DNA of 64,000 nucleotides from Bradyrhizobium sp. CCGE-LA001. Lineage in GTDB: Bacteria; Pseudomonadota; Alphaproteobacteria; Rhizobiales; Xanthobacteraceae. This document shows positions 17,659 through 27,258 of this stretch, in pieces. The notes beneath the pieces were generated by a model that saw only the letters and a list, made by a program, of their open reading frames with translations, had not been told where the DNA came from and did no database searches. Position 1 is the first letter of the stretch, and every line of letters begins with the position of its first letter. Where the stretch lies: positions 7,123,501-7,187,500 of the forward strand of contig NZ_CP013949.1 in the NCBI RefSeq assembly GCF_000296215.2, in the 5' to 3' direction. The position numbers were made by a program, and so were the translations under genes.

Positions 17659-20535
17659 TTGCGTCTGATCAGGTGCCTCGCGCCCATCGCGCTGGGCCTC
17701 ATGATGCTCGTTGCCGCGTCCCCTGCACGCGCGCTCGACGCTGTCAGCGTTCGCAGTGACGCGGCCGCGATCGACCTCACCGGCGTGATCGATCACCAGC
17801 GCAGCGACGCCGACCGCATCCAGGTCTCGACGGCGCCCGGCACCGACGGCATCGTCCGCCGCATCGAGGTGCGTGCCCGCGAAGGCGGCCAGAACTGGGT
17901 GGTGTTCGCGCTCGCCAACAACACCGATGACCAGCTCGACCGCCTGATCGTCGCCCCGCATTATCGCATCGTCTCCTCGGGGCTGCTCTGGCCGGACCTC
18001 GGCCTGTCGCGCATCGCGACCATCACGCCCTCGATCGGCGACCGGCCCGAACGTCAGGAAAGCGCCACCGCGGACGTGTTCCGTATCACGCTCGACCCCG
18101 GCGCCGTCGTCACCTTCGTTGCGGAGCTGCGCACCGACAAGCTGCCGCAGCTCTATCTGTGGGAGCCGGAAGCCTACAAGGACAAGGTCAACTCGTTCAC
18201 GCTGTACCAGGGCATCGTGATCGGCATCTCCGGCTTGCTCGCGCTGGTGCTGACCATCCTGTTCGTGGTGAAGGGCAGCATCATGTTCCCGGCCGCTGCG
18301 GCGCTGGCCTGGGCGGTGCTGGTCTATATCGGCGTCGATTTCGGCTTCTGGGGCAAGGTGCTCGACATGTCGAACAACGCCGAGCGCATCTGGCGCGCGG
18401 CGGGCGAGGCCATCCTGGCGGCGACGCTGCTAGTGTTCCTGTTCGCCTATCTCAATCTCAGCCGATGGCATGTGCGCTACTCGCACATCACGGTGCTCTG
18501 GCTGCTCTTCCTCGGGGCCCTGGTTGCTCTGGCGCTGTTCGATCCGGCCGTCGCCTCCGGCATCGCCCGCATGTCGCTGGTACTGATCGCCTTCGCCGGC
18601 TTTGCGCTGATCGTCTATCTCTCCACCCACGGCTTCGACCGTGCGGTGCTGCTGATCCCGACCTGGTTCCTGCTGGTGGTCTGGGTGGTCGCGGCCGGCA
18701 TGACGGTGGCAGGCTCCGTCACCAACGACATCGTCGGCCCGGCGCTGCTCGGCGGCCTCGTGCTGATCGTGATGCTGATCGGCTTCACCGTGATGCAGCA
18801 TGCCTTCGCCGGCGGCAGCGCCAGCACCGGCGTCGTCTCCGACATCGAGCGGCGGGCCTTAGCGCTGGCCGGCTCGGGCGATCTGATCTGGGACTGGGAC
18901 GTCTCCGCCGACAAGGTCTTCACCAGCCCGGAGACCGAGGCCCTGCTCGGCCTCAAGCGCGGCACGCTGGAAGGCCCGGCCGCGTCCTGGTTAGAGGTGC
19001 TGCACCCGCTCGACCAGGATCGCTTTCGCGCAGCGCTCGACAGCGTGCTCGACCAGCGCCGCGGCCGCCTGGTCCAGGATTTCCGTTTGCGCACCCCCGA
19101 CGGTCACTTCATGTGGTTCGCGCTGAAGGCGCGCCCGGTGGTCGGCTCGGACGGCGAGGTCTCGCGCGTGGTCGGAACGCTGACCGACGTCACCGAGCTG
19201 CGCAACGCCGAGGAGCGCCTGCTGCACGATTCCGTGCATGACAATCTCACCGGCCTGCCCAACCGCAAGCTGTTCATGGACCGCCTGGGCGCGGTCGCGC
19301 ATTTCGCCAAGTCCATGCCGGCGCTGCGGCCGACGCTGATGGTGATCGACCTCGACCGCTTCAAGCAGGTCAACGATTCCGTCGGCATCGCGGTCGGCGA
19401 TTCCATCCTGCTCACCCTCGCCCGCCGCCTCACCCGCATCCTGAAGCCGCAGGACACGCTGGCGCGGATGGCCGGCGACCAGTTCGGCCTGATCCTGCTG
19501 TCGGAGCAGGACCCGGCGCGCATCACGGCTTTCGCCGAAACCATCCGCAAGACCATCCGCGCCCCGATCGCCTTCAACGATCGCGAGATCTTCCTCACGG
19601 CCTCGATCGGCCTCGCGCTCTCCGACCCGCAAGTCCAGCTCACGGACGAGATCATCAAGGACGCCGAGCTCGCGATGTATCACTCCAAGCGGATCGGCGG
19701 CGACCGCATCGACGTCTACAAGCCGGCGATGCGCGCGCGGAAGACCGACCGCCTGACGCTGGAGAGCGAACTGCGCCGCGCCATCGAGCGGCAGGAGATC
19801 ACCATCCTGTACCAGCCGATCGTGCGGCTGGAGGATCGCTCGATCGCCGGCTTCGAGGCCCTGGCACGCTGGGACCATCCGAAGCTCGGACGCATGGCGC
19901 CGTCGGAATTCATCACGATCGCGGAAGAGACCGGCCTGATCGTCGATCTCGGCATGTTCGTGCTCGACCAGACCGCAAAGCAGCTCTCGGTGTGGCAGCG
20001 CGCGATGCGCTCGCGCGAGCCGATCTTCGCCTCGGTCAACGTGTCGTCACGGCAATTGCTCCGTCATGATCTCATTCACGATGTCCGCACCGTGCTGTCG
20101 CGCTCCTCGGTGGCGCGCGGCACGCTGAAGCTGGAGCTGACGGAATCGCTGGTGATGGAGAATCCGGAGCACGCGGCACAGATGCTGACGCGAATCCGCG
20201 AGCTCGGCACCGGCCTCTCGCTCGACGATTTCGGCACCGGCCATTCCTCGCTGGCCTATCTCCAGCGCTTCCCGTTCGACACCATCAAGATCGACCAGTC
20301 CTTCGTGCGCACCACCAGCCGCGGCACGCGTCCGGTGATCCTGAAGTCGATCATCGCGCTCGCGCACGACCTCGGCATGGACGTCGTGGCCGAAGGCGCC
20401 GAGACCGATTCCGATGCGGTCGAGCTCTACCAGATGGGCTGCGAATACGCGCAAGGCTTCGCCTTCGGCGAACCGATGGACGCGGATGCCGCGATGCGCC
20501 TGCTGACGGAAGTGCGGCTCGAAGCTGCGAGCTGA
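17659..20535 (+). CDS. Membrane PAS-GGDEF-EAL protein, probable c-di-GMP phosphodiesterase
   Basis: A roughly 958-residue protein. In order: signal peptide ending SPARA, a periplasmic domain (about 25-175), seven or so transmembrane helices (about 185-395, 7TMR-DISM-like layout), a PAS domain (about 415-530), a GGDEF domain and an EAL domain. The GGDEF motif reads AGDQF (19471-19485), so cyclase activity is unlikely. The EAL domain looks intact: GFEALARW (EAL at 19855-19863), NVSSRQL, KLELTES, LDDFGTGHSSLAYLQRFP, KIDQSFV and VVAEGAET. Start: TTG 17659, with GGAG 8 nt upstream and a signal peptide right after; a TTG at 17596 would add 21 residues. Confidence 0.88.
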   Translation: MRLIRCLAPIALGLMMLVAASPARALDAVSVRSDAAAIDLTGVIDHQRSDADRIQVSTAPGTDGIVRRIEVRAREGGQNWVVFALANNTDDQLDRLIVAPHYRIVSSGLLWPDLGLSRIATITPSIGDRPERQESATADVFRITLDPGAVVTFVAELRTDKLPQLYLWEPEAYKDKVNSFTLYQGIVIGISGLLALVLTILFVVKGSIMFPAAAALAWAVLVYIGVDFGFWGKVLDMSNNAERIWRAAGEAILAATLLVFLFAYLNLSRWHVRYSHITVLWLLFLGALVALALFDPAVASGIARMSLVLIAFAGFALIVYLSTHGFDRAVLLIPTWFLLVVWVVAAGMTVAGSVTNDIVGPALLGGLVLIVMLIGFTVMQHAFAGGSASTGVVSDIERRALALAGSGDLIWDWDVSADKVFTSPETEALLGLKRGTLEGPAASWLEVLHPLDQDRFRAALDSVLDQRRGRLVQDFRLRTPDGHFMWFALKARPVVGSDGEVSRVVGTLTDVTELRNAEERLLHDSVHDNLTGLPNRKLFMDRLGAVAHFAKSMPALRPTLMVIDLDRFKQVNDSVGIAVGDSILLTLARRLTRILKPQDTLARMAGDQFGLILLSEQDPARITAFAETIRKTIRAPIAFNDREIFLTASIGLALSDPQVQLTDEIIKDAELAMYHSKRIGGDRIDVYKPAMRARKTDRLTLESELRRAIERQEITILYQPIVRLEDRSIAGFEALARWDHPKLGRMAPSEFITIAEETGLIVDLGMFVLDQTAKQLSVWQRAMRSREPIFASVNVSSRQLLRHDLIHDVRTVLSRSSVARGTLKLELTESLVMENPEHAAQMLTRIRELGTGLSLDDFGTGHSSLAYLQRFPFDTIKIDQSFVRTTSRGTRPVILKSIIALAHDLGMDVVAEGAETDSDAVELYQMGCEYAQGFAFGEPMDADAAMRLLTEVRLEAAS

Positions 20536-20546
20536 TCACGAGTCCC

Positions 20547-20643
20547 GTAGGGGTGGGCAAAGGCGCACTTGCGCCGTGCCCACCATTTCTCCCCGCATGC
20601 CGCTCTAGTTTATGGTGGGGACGCTTGGCTTTGCCCATCCTAC
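20547..20643. repeat. Dispersed palindrome, type F
   Basis: Outer arms GTAGGGGTGGGCAAAG and CTTTGCCCATCCTAC, with an inner GGCGCACTTGCGCC hairpin. It lies between the convergent EAL gene and the DUF7662-like gene. It is a single copy in this window. Confidence 0.6.
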
Positions 20644-20686
20644 AATACTGTTTGTTGTCGAGGGATCTGCACCGAGCTAGGCGCCG

Positions 20687-20950
20687 CTACCGCCGCCGAT
20701 CACCCTTCTTTTTCCTGAACCGAACGCTCGCACCGTCCGGCATCCGCGTCGCCACGAAGCCGGCGGCCAGGCAGGCTTCGCGTTGCGGCATCTGGATGTC
20801 GGGGCTGCGCAGGCTGTCCCACCAGGAGGCGCGGTTCGCCGCGCGCGGCAGGGCCGCACCGATGATCTCCTCGATCTGCTCGAAGCTCAGCACGAACTCG
20901 TCCTGCTTTTGCCGCATCAGATAGTCACGCAACGCCTGGTAGTCGTTCAC
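20687..20950 (-). CDS. DUF7662-like small protein
   Basis: An 87-residue protein beginning at GTG 20950 with GAGAGG about 6 nt upstream. It opens NDYQALRDYLMRQ, then a helix FSFEQ-type segment (LSFEQIEEIIGAALPRAAN), RASWWDSLRS, and REACLAAGFVATRM before a very basic C-terminus RKKKGDRRR. The pattern (IEEIIG.LP.SA....WW) is that of the DUF7662 domain. The function is unknown; the basic tail could contact nucleic acid, which is inference. It sits between two cyclic-di-GMP genes but on the opposite strand. Confidence 0.65.
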   Translation of the reverse strand: MNDYQALRDYLMRQKQDEFVLSFEQIEEIIGAALPRAANRASWWDSLRSPDIQMPQREACLAAGFVATRMPDGASVRFRKKKGDRRR

Positions 20951-21092
20951 AATCGTCCTCTCGTCCCGCTCACATGAGGCTGCCCAAAACCGTGCGCCGC
21001 ATGAACCGTTTCTTAACTCATTGCGGCAGCGCCGTCCCGCCTTAAACACTACGCAAGCTTTCGGGCGCATCCACTAGGATCGGGAGCGAGCG

Positions 21093-22589
21093 ATGCTGTC
21101 TGGATGGCGCGAGAACACGGCCCGTCGGCCGTGGCGGATTTCGGCGAAGCTGCTGATCATCTCGTCCGTGGTGACGGTGATCGGCTTCTCCGCCATTTGC
21201 GTCAACGTGATGCTGGACATGCGCCGCGGCGAGGAGGCGCTCGCCCGCCAGACGCTGGAGAATCTGGCGACGACGATCGAGTCCGACGTCAGCCGGAACG
21301 TCGAGATCTACGATCTCTCGCTGAAGGCGGTCGCCAGCAACATGCTGCTGCCCGAGCTCGCGACGGTCTCCAAGCCGATCCGCCACCTGATCCTGTTCGA
21401 CCATGCGACCAACGCCAGGCATTTCGGCGCCATCCAGGTATTCGATGCCGAGGGACGGCTGATCATGGACGCCTCCACGCTCGATCCCCTCACCGAGAAT
21501 CGGCGCGAGGAGGATTACTTCAGGGTTCATCGCGACAATCCCGGCGCCGGGCTCTTCATCAGCCGTCCCATGCTGTTTCGCGGTGCCTATTCCATCGTCC
21601 TGAGCCGGCGCATCAGCGATGCCGATGGCGGCTTCATGGGCGTCGTCACCGGCTCGATCCGTTTCAGCTATTTCCATGAATTGTTCGATCGGCTGAGCCT
21701 CGACCCCGACGACACCATCACCGTGCTCAAGCGCGACCGCACCATCATGATGCGACGGCCGTTCGATCTCGACATCATTGGAACGAATCTGAACGACCAT
21801 CGGAGCTGGAAGGCGGACAATCTGCCCGCCGGCGCCTCCTATTCTGGGCAAGGACCGGTCGATCCGACGCCGAGGCTCTATGCCCGCAGCGGCGGCAGTG
21901 GACCGCTGTTCGTGGTGGCAGGCAAGCCGCTGAACGCCGTGTTCGAGCTGTGGCAGAGAGAGGCCTATCGCATCGGCGCCGTGGTCGTGGCACTCATCCT
22001 GTTCGTGCTGGCCTCGACCCTGGTGCTTGCGCGCGAGATCGGACGGCGCGCCGAGGCCGAGCGCAAGCTCGAGGAGATGGCGACGACGGACGCCCTCACC
22101 GGCCTGAAGAACCGCCGCAAGTTCGATGCCGTGATCGACGTCGAGTGGCGGCGTGCGATGCGCCAGAAGGCGCCGCTCGCGCTGCTGATGATCGATGCCG
22201 ATCACTTCAAGGCCTACAACGACACGTTCGGGCATCAGGCCGGCGACCAGGTGTTGGTCGGCATCGCCATCTGCATTTCGGATTCGGTGAGCCGGCCTGG
22301 CGACTGCGCCGCCCGCTATGGCGGCGAGGAGTTCGCGGTGCTGCTGCCGAACATTTCGGCCAGCGACGCCTTCAAGGTCGCCGAGACGATCCGCCTCAAG
22401 GTGCAGGGCTGGTCCGACGAGCAGACCATCTCGACGGTGTCCTGCGGCATCGCCAGCCTCGTTCCCGTTGCCGGCATGGACTGGCCGGTCCTGGTCGCCG
22501 CCGCCGACAAGGCGCTCTATGCGGCGAAAGCCGGGGGCCGCAACCAGTCAGCGGTCGCGAGTCTGCCGCAACTGTCGCTGGTGGCGTGA
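21093..22589 (+). CDS. Membrane-anchored diguanylate cyclase
   Basis: A 498-residue enzyme that makes c-di-GMP from two GTP. Two transmembrane helices (about residues 18-40 and 290-312) flank a periplasmic sensor of the double-Cache/PDC type. The GGDEF domain (about 325-490) has an intact active site RYGGEEFAVLLP (GGEEF at 22320-22334) and, five residues upstream, RPGD, the RxxD inhibitory site for product feedback. The ligand is unknown. It lies 142 nt from the divergent DUF7662-like gene and close to the EAL protein. Confidence 0.92.
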   Translation: MLSGWRENTARRPWRISAKLLIISSVVTVIGFSAICVNVMLDMRRGEEALARQTLENLATTIESDVSRNVEIYDLSLKAVASNMLLPELATVSKPIRHLILFDHATNARHFGAIQVFDAEGRLIMDASTLDPLTENRREEDYFRVHRDNPGAGLFISRPMLFRGAYSIVLSRRISDADGGFMGVVTGSIRFSYFHELFDRLSLDPDDTITVLKRDRTIMMRRPFDLDIIGTNLNDHRSWKADNLPAGASYSGQGPVDPTPRLYARSGGSGPLFVVAGKPLNAVFELWQREAYRIGAVVVALILFVLASTLVLAREIGRRAEAERKLEEMATTDALTGLKNRRKFDAVIDVEWRRAMRQKAPLALLMIDADHFKAYNDTFGHQAGDQVLVGIAICISDSVSRPGDCAARYGGEEFAVLLPNISASDAFKVAETIRLKVQGWSDEQTISTVSCGIASLVPVAGMDWPVLVAAADKALYAAKAGGRNQSAVASLPQLSLVA

Positions 22590-22604
22590 CGAACTCTCCA
22601 GCCG

Positions 22605-22746
22605 TCGTCATTGCTGTGCATGTTCACAATTGCGAGGCAACGGGTCCGCGCTTAGCACGGCCCGATGACAGGCTCCGCGAAGCAATCCAGACTGCCTCCG
22701 CGGAGTCAGCCTGGATTGCTTCGTCGCTTCGCTCCTCGCAATGACG
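22605..22746. repeat. Dispersed palindrome, type G
   Basis: GCAATCCAGACTG and a facing CAGCCTGGATTGC form a central hairpin; the element is bounded by CGTCATTG and CAATGACG and carries TTCGTCGCTTCGCTCCTCGC. This layout is a common intergenic element in Bradyrhizobium as I recall it. It lies between the convergent cyclase gene and galU. Confidence 0.65.
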
Positions 22747-22765
22747 AGTCGAGAGATAACGCCTG

Positions 22766-23641
22766 CTACTGCCCCAGATACTTTTTCATCTCCGCGATCA
22801 GCCCGTCGCGCAATTCCGGGCGCTTTAGGCCGTAGGCGATGTTGGCGCGGAGGAAGCCGGGCTTGGAGCCGCAATCGTGGCGCTCGCCTTCGAATTCGAC
22901 ACCGTAGAATTTCTGCGTCTTGGCAAGGCCGATCATGGCGTCGGTGAGCTGGATCTCGCCGCCGGCGCCGCGCTCCTGGGTCTCCAGGATCTTGAAGATC
23001 TCCGGCTGGAGGATGTAGCGGCCGGTGATCGAGAGGTTGGAGGGCGCCGTGCCCTTGGCCGGCTTCTCGACCATGCCGTCGACCTCAAACATCTTGCCGG
23101 TGCGTTTTCCGACGCCGCAGATGCCGTATTGATGGGTGAGATGGTCGGGCACCGCCTCGACCGCAACCAGATTGGATTTCTCGCCGAGCGAGGACGCCAT
23201 CTCGATCATCTGCTTCAGGCAGCCGGGCGTGTTGAGCACGAGCTCGTCGGGCAGCACGACCGCAAACGGCTCGTTGCCGACGATGTCGCGCGCGCACCAG
23301 ACCGCGTGGCCGAGACCGAGCGGCGCCTGCTGGCGGGTGAAGCTGACGGCGCCGGCCTCGGGCTGGTTCTGCGCCAGAATCTCCTGCTCGGCCTTCTTGC
23401 CGCGCTGACTGAGCGTCGCGTCGAGCTCGAACATCCGGTCGAAATGATCTTCGATCACGTTCTTGTTGCGACCGGTGACGAAGACGAAATGCTCGATGCC
23501 GGCCTCCCTCGCCTCGTCATAGACGTACTGGATCAGCGGCTTGTCGACGATGGTCAGCATTTCCTTCGGCATCGCCTTGGTGGCGGGCAGGACGCGGGTG
23601 CCGAGGCCGGCGACGGGGAATACGGCTTTGCGAATTTTCAT
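22766..23641 (-). CDS. galU: UTP-glucose-1-phosphate uridylyltransferase
   Basis: A 291-residue nucleotidyltransferase that makes UDP-glucose for exopolysaccharide, LPS and glucan synthesis. The start MKIRKAVFPVAGLGTRVLPAT carries the GxGTR nucleotide-binding loop, followed by KPLIQYVYDEA; the substrate-binding region includes FAVVLPDELV, VEKPAKG and GRYILQPEIF. The length is typical. The open frame to 23713 is upstream read-through. Confidence 0.95.
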   Translation of the reverse strand: MKIRKAVFPVAGLGTRVLPATKAMPKEMLTIVDKPLIQYVYDEAREAGIEHFVFVTGRNKNVIEDHFDRMFELDATLSQRGKKAEQEILAQNQPEAGAVSFTRQQAPLGLGHAVWCARDIVGNEPFAVVLPDELVLNTPGCLKQMIEMASSLGEKSNLVAVEAVPDHLTHQYGICGVGKRTGKMFEVDGMVEKPAKGTAPSNLSITGRYILQPEIFKILETQERGAGGEIQLTDAMIGLAKTQKFYGVEFEGERHDCGSKPGFLRANIAYGLKRPELRDGLIAEMKKYLGQ

Positions 23642-23842
23642 GGGGGCGATCGAATACCTGAGGACGTGAACGGAGCAATGGTGACTTGCTAACCTGTTTG
23701 CAGCCGCCAACAAAGGCGGATGTGGGGCCTCGCCCCGACAGAGTTAAGAAAAAGGCCGTCACCAAAATTTCACCTTTGTTAAGCTATTGGCAACGCCTGA
23801 CAGGCCTCCTGATGGCTGAAATTTCAGGCCGACGGATGGGAC

Positions 23843-25231
23843 ATGATGCAATCAGCGGCACGATTGGCAAGACAGGCCGGGTCAGTGGCCGGTGCGACGA
23901 TGATCGCAGCGGCTTTGCTGCTGCCTGTCCGCGCGCACGCCCAGGCGCAGAACGGCCTGTCCAATCTGTTCGGCGGCATCTTCTCCGGCCAGAACCCGGC
24001 GCCCGCGCAACCTGCGCCGGGCGCGCCAACGGGAGCTCCCCCTTGGAGCGGCGAGGATGGCGCTTCCGGCCATCCGCTGATGACGGCCGCCGCGATCCGC
24101 GAAGCCGCGGGAAATTTCAACAATTGCGTCGCGGCGATGTGGCCCGATGCCGCACGGCGCAACATCACCCAGGAGAATTTCCAGCGCTTCACGACCGGGC
24201 TCTCACCTGACCTGCGCATCATGGATCTGATGGACTCGCAGCCGGAGTTCACCAAATCGATCTGGGCCTATCTCGACATTCTCGTGAACGACAACCGCCT
24301 CGCCACGGGCCGCGAGATCCTCGCCAAATACAAGGCGCAGTTCGACGCCACCGAAAAGGCCACCGGCGTCGACCGCTACATCATCGCTTCGATCTGGGGC
24401 ATCGAGTCCAACTACTCGACGCAGATGGGCGACCGCAGCGTGCTGCAATCGACCGCGACGCTCGCCTGCATCGGCCGCCGCCAGGCTTATTTCAAGGACG
24501 AGTTCCTCTCCGCGCTGGAGATCCTCAACCGCGGGGATCTGCGACCGGAGCAGCTGCGCGGCTCCTGGGCCGGCGCCTTCGGCCCGACCCAGTTCATGCC
24601 GACCGCATTCAAGCGCTTTGCCGTCGACGGCGACGGCGACGGACGGCGCGACGTCGTCGACAATCCGACCGACCTGATCGCGTCGACCGCCAACAATCTG
24701 AAGAAGGACGGCTGGCAGGTCGGCCAGACCTGGGGCTTTGAGGTCGTGGTGCCGCAAGGCTTCAACTACATGCTGGCCGACCGCGCCAAGGCGATGACGA
24801 TCGCGCAATGGGAGAAGCTTGGGCTGAAGCGGGCGACGGGCCAGGCCTTCCCGCATCCGGCGGAGAAAGCCTATCTGCTCGCGCCGGCCGGCGCGCAGGG
24901 ACCGGGCTTCCTGATGCTCCAGAACTATCGCGTGATCATGAAGTACAACCCGGCTGAGGCCTATGCGCTCGCGATCGGCCATTTCGCCGACCGGCTGCGC
25001 GGAGGGCAGCCCTTCGTGCAGCCCTGGCCGCGGCAGGAGCGGGAGCTGTCGCGCACCGAGCGATTGGAACTGCAGCAGCTGCTGGCCCAGCGCGGCTTCT
25101 ACAAAGGCACCCCGGACGGCCAGTTCGGCGGCCAGACACGGGAAGCCCTGCGCCATTTCCAGGCCTCGATCGGGGTGCCCGCGGACGGCTTTGCCTCCTC
25201 CGACGTGCTGGATCGGCTCCGCGGGCGGTAA
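23843..25231 (+). CDS. Lytic murein transglycosylase (MltB family) with peptidoglycan-binding domain
   Basis: A 462-residue periplasmic enzyme that cleaves glycan strands with 1,6-anhydro product. A signal peptide (about residues 1-32, ending AHAQA) is followed by a Pro-rich linker, the SLT_2 catalytic domain (about 85-385) and a C-terminal PG_binding_1 domain (about 400-460, LQQLLAQRGFYKGTPDGQFG). The catalytic glutamate is in SIWGIESNYSTQMGD, and GAFGPTQFMPTAFKRFAVD is the family signature. It stands divergent to galU. Confidence 0.92.
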   Translation: MMQSAARLARQAGSVAGATMIAAALLLPVRAHAQAQNGLSNLFGGIFSGQNPAPAQPAPGAPTGAPPWSGEDGASGHPLMTAAAIREAAGNFNNCVAAMWPDAARRNITQENFQRFTTGLSPDLRIMDLMDSQPEFTKSIWAYLDILVNDNRLATGREILAKYKAQFDATEKATGVDRYIIASIWGIESNYSTQMGDRSVLQSTATLACIGRRQAYFKDEFLSALEILNRGDLRPEQLRGSWAGAFGPTQFMPTAFKRFAVDGDGDGRRDVVDNPTDLIASTANNLKKDGWQVGQTWGFEVVVPQGFNYMLADRAKAMTIAQWEKLGLKRATGQAFPHPAEKAYLLAPAGAQGPGFLMLQNYRVIMKYNPAEAYALAIGHFADRLRGGQPFVQPWPRQERELSRTERLELQQLLAQRGFYKGTPDGQFGGQTREALRHFQASIGVPADGFASSDVLDRLRGR

Positions 25232-25402
25232 AATCGCGCCGAAAGTAGCCCTGAACGGGGATTTTGCCAGGCGGCCTTGACGGCGGCGGCTGTTCCCCGG
25301 TGTATGGACCGAGAAATCTGCAATGGAATTTGCCCGTTTGGCGCCGGATTCCGTTATTATATCGAGCTAACTTTAGTCCTCATTGCGCGTGCCCGAGATC
25401 GC

Positions 25403-27115
25403 ATGTCGAAGAAGTCCCTGTTCAAGGCGCTGACCGAGACCGGCCCGCTGATCGCGCTGGGGACGGCGCTTGCGATCCTGGTGTCGGTGGCGGCCCCCGC
25501 CTCGGCGCAGTTCTTCAATTTCCCCGGCTTCGGCGGACCGCCGCAGCGTTCAGCCCCCCCGCCCCAACGGGGCGGCGGTGGAGGCGGCGGCTGGTTCGGC
25601 GGCGACTTCTTCGCGCCCTTCCAGCAGCAAGCGCCGCAGGCGCCGCGCCAGGATTTTTCGCGCGCGCCGGCGCCGGCCAAACGCGACACCATTCCTGAGA
25701 AGAACGTGCTGGTGATCGGCGATGCCATGGCCGACTGGCTCGCCTATGGCCTCGAGGACGCCTACAGCGAGCAGCCCGACATGGGCGTGATCCGTAAGCA
25801 CAAGACGACGTCCGGCCTGATCAAGTACCAGCCCAGGGGTGAGCCCTCGGATTGGGCGGCGGCGGCGAAGGGCATCCTCGAGACCGAGAAGCCCGATGTC
25901 ATCGTCGTCATGCTCGGCGTCAACGACCGCGCCGCGATTCGCGAGCCTGTGACCGACAAGTCGGACAAGGCCGCGGATAAGGACAAGGACAAGAAGAACG
26001 ACAAGGGCGCGCGCGCCAAGCCGCCGGCCAAGCCCGGCGAGACGAAGTCCGGCCCCGATAGCGCCGCCAAGCCGGACGACAAGCCTGCCGATGCCGATCT
26101 GCCGCAAGACGATGCCGACAACGCCGACACACCTGCGGCCGCGCCGGAGAAGACCGCGCGCAATCCGAACGGCCTCTATGAATTCCGCGACGAGCGCTGG
26201 ATCGAGCTCTACGGCAAGAAGATCGAAGAGCTGGCCAATTTGCTCAAGGCCAAGGGCGTTCCGGTGCTCTGGGTCGGCCTTCCCGCCATTCGCGGGCAGA
26301 AGGGCACGGCGGACATGCTGTTCCTGGATTCGCTGTATCGCGAAGGCGCGGCCAAGACCGGCATCACCTATGTCGACGTCTGGGACGGCTTCGTCGACGA
26401 AGCCGGCCGATTCCTTCAGAAGGGCCCGGACTTCGAAGGCCAGATCCGCCAGCTGCGCAGCTCCGACGGCGTCTTCTTCACCAAACCCGGCGCGCGCAAA
26501 CTCGCTCATTATGTCGAGCGCGAGATCACGCGCCTGCTCGCGGGACGCTCCGGCCCGATCGCGCTGCCAAGCGAGCCGGCGACGCCGGACACCAGCGCCG
26601 AGCCAGGCAAGCCGGCGCCGCGACCTCTGGCCGGTCCGATCGTGCCGCTGGTCGCCGCCTCGATCTCGGCCGATCAGTTGCTGGGCGGACCGGGCTCGCG
26701 TCCCGCCGCCGTCGATGCGCTCGCGGCGAAGACGATGGTGAAGGGCGAGCCGCTGTCAGCCCCCGCGGGGCGTGCCGACGATTACGCCTGGCCGCGCCGC
26801 GAAGTCGGCCGCGAGCAGGCCAAGGGCGACACGCCTGTTGCGGCCACGACGCCTGACGGCAGCGCCGCACCGGGCTCGCCGGGCGCGGCCGCCGCGATCG
26901 CGCCGCCGAAGCTCGCACCGAAAAGGCCGCCGCTTCCGCAACAGCAGCCCGCCCAGGCGCAGCCGACCTTCCGGGATTTCTTCGGCTTCGGATCGCCGCA
27001 GCCACCGCCGCCGCGTCAGTTCGCGCCGGCGCCAGGGCCGCGCAACCCGACTCCGAACCCCGCGATTCCGCGTCCGCCCGGCAATGTCGGGCGATCGGCG
27101 GAAGTCATCCGGTAG
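25403..27115 (+). CDS. DUF459/SGNH-hydrolase family exported protein
   Basis: A 570-residue protein with a signal peptide (about residues 1-37, ending APASAQ), then a Gly/Pro/Gln-rich stretch, and an SGNH-hydrolase-like DUF459 domain. Block I is VLVIGDAMADWLA (the usual GDSL Ser replaced by Ala) and block III VVMLGVNDRAA; a late FTKPGARKLAHYV (usually D/HxxH) follows. A charged insertion of about 70 residues (25949-26160, Lys/Asp/Pro-rich) splits the domain. A Pro/Ala-rich tail of about 180 residues ends the protein. Homologues occur in alginate- or cell-wall-acetyl contexts, but the substrate is unknown. Start: ATG 25403; the ORF is open to 25277. Confidence 0.8.
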   Translation: MSKKSLFKALTETGPLIALGTALAILVSVAAPASAQFFNFPGFGGPPQRSAPPPQRGGGGGGGWFGGDFFAPFQQQAPQAPRQDFSRAPAPAKRDTIPEKNVLVIGDAMADWLAYGLEDAYSEQPDMGVIRKHKTTSGLIKYQPRGEPSDWAAAAKGILETEKPDVIVVMLGVNDRAAIREPVTDKSDKAADKDKDKKNDKGARAKPPAKPGETKSGPDSAAKPDDKPADADLPQDDADNADTPAAAPEKTARNPNGLYEFRDERWIELYGKKIEELANLLKAKGVPVLWVGLPAIRGQKGTADMLFLDSLYREGAAKTGITYVDVWDGFVDEAGRFLQKGPDFEGQIRQLRSSDGVFFTKPGARKLAHYVEREITRLLAGRSGPIALPSEPATPDTSAEPGKPAPRPLAGPIVPLVAASISADQLLGGPGSRPAAVDALAAKTMVKGEPLSAPAGRADDYAWPRREVGREQAKGDTPVAATTPDGSAAPGSPGAAAAIAPPKLAPKRPPLPQQQPAQAQPTFRDFFGFGSPQPPPPRQFAPAPGPRNPTPNPAIPRPPGNVGRSAEVIR

Positions 27116-27131
27116 TTTCTCAAGCTGAGGA

Positions 27132-27243
27132 CGCGTGTCCCGGACGCGCGACCCAACACGGGCGGCATCCACGCGTTACGCAAAAATGGGCCCCGGCTCT
27201 GCGCAGCAGCGCTTTGGCGCTGCAGCGCGTCCGGGGCACGAGA
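27132..27243. repeat. Type A dispersed palindromic element, copy 3
   Basis: Arms CGTGTCCCGGACGCG and CGCGTCCGGGGCACG around CCCCGGCTCTGCGCAGCAGC. It lies between the convergent DUF459 and CsbD genes. Confidence 0.75.
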
Positions 27244-27258
27244 ACAGTTCAGTCAGCC

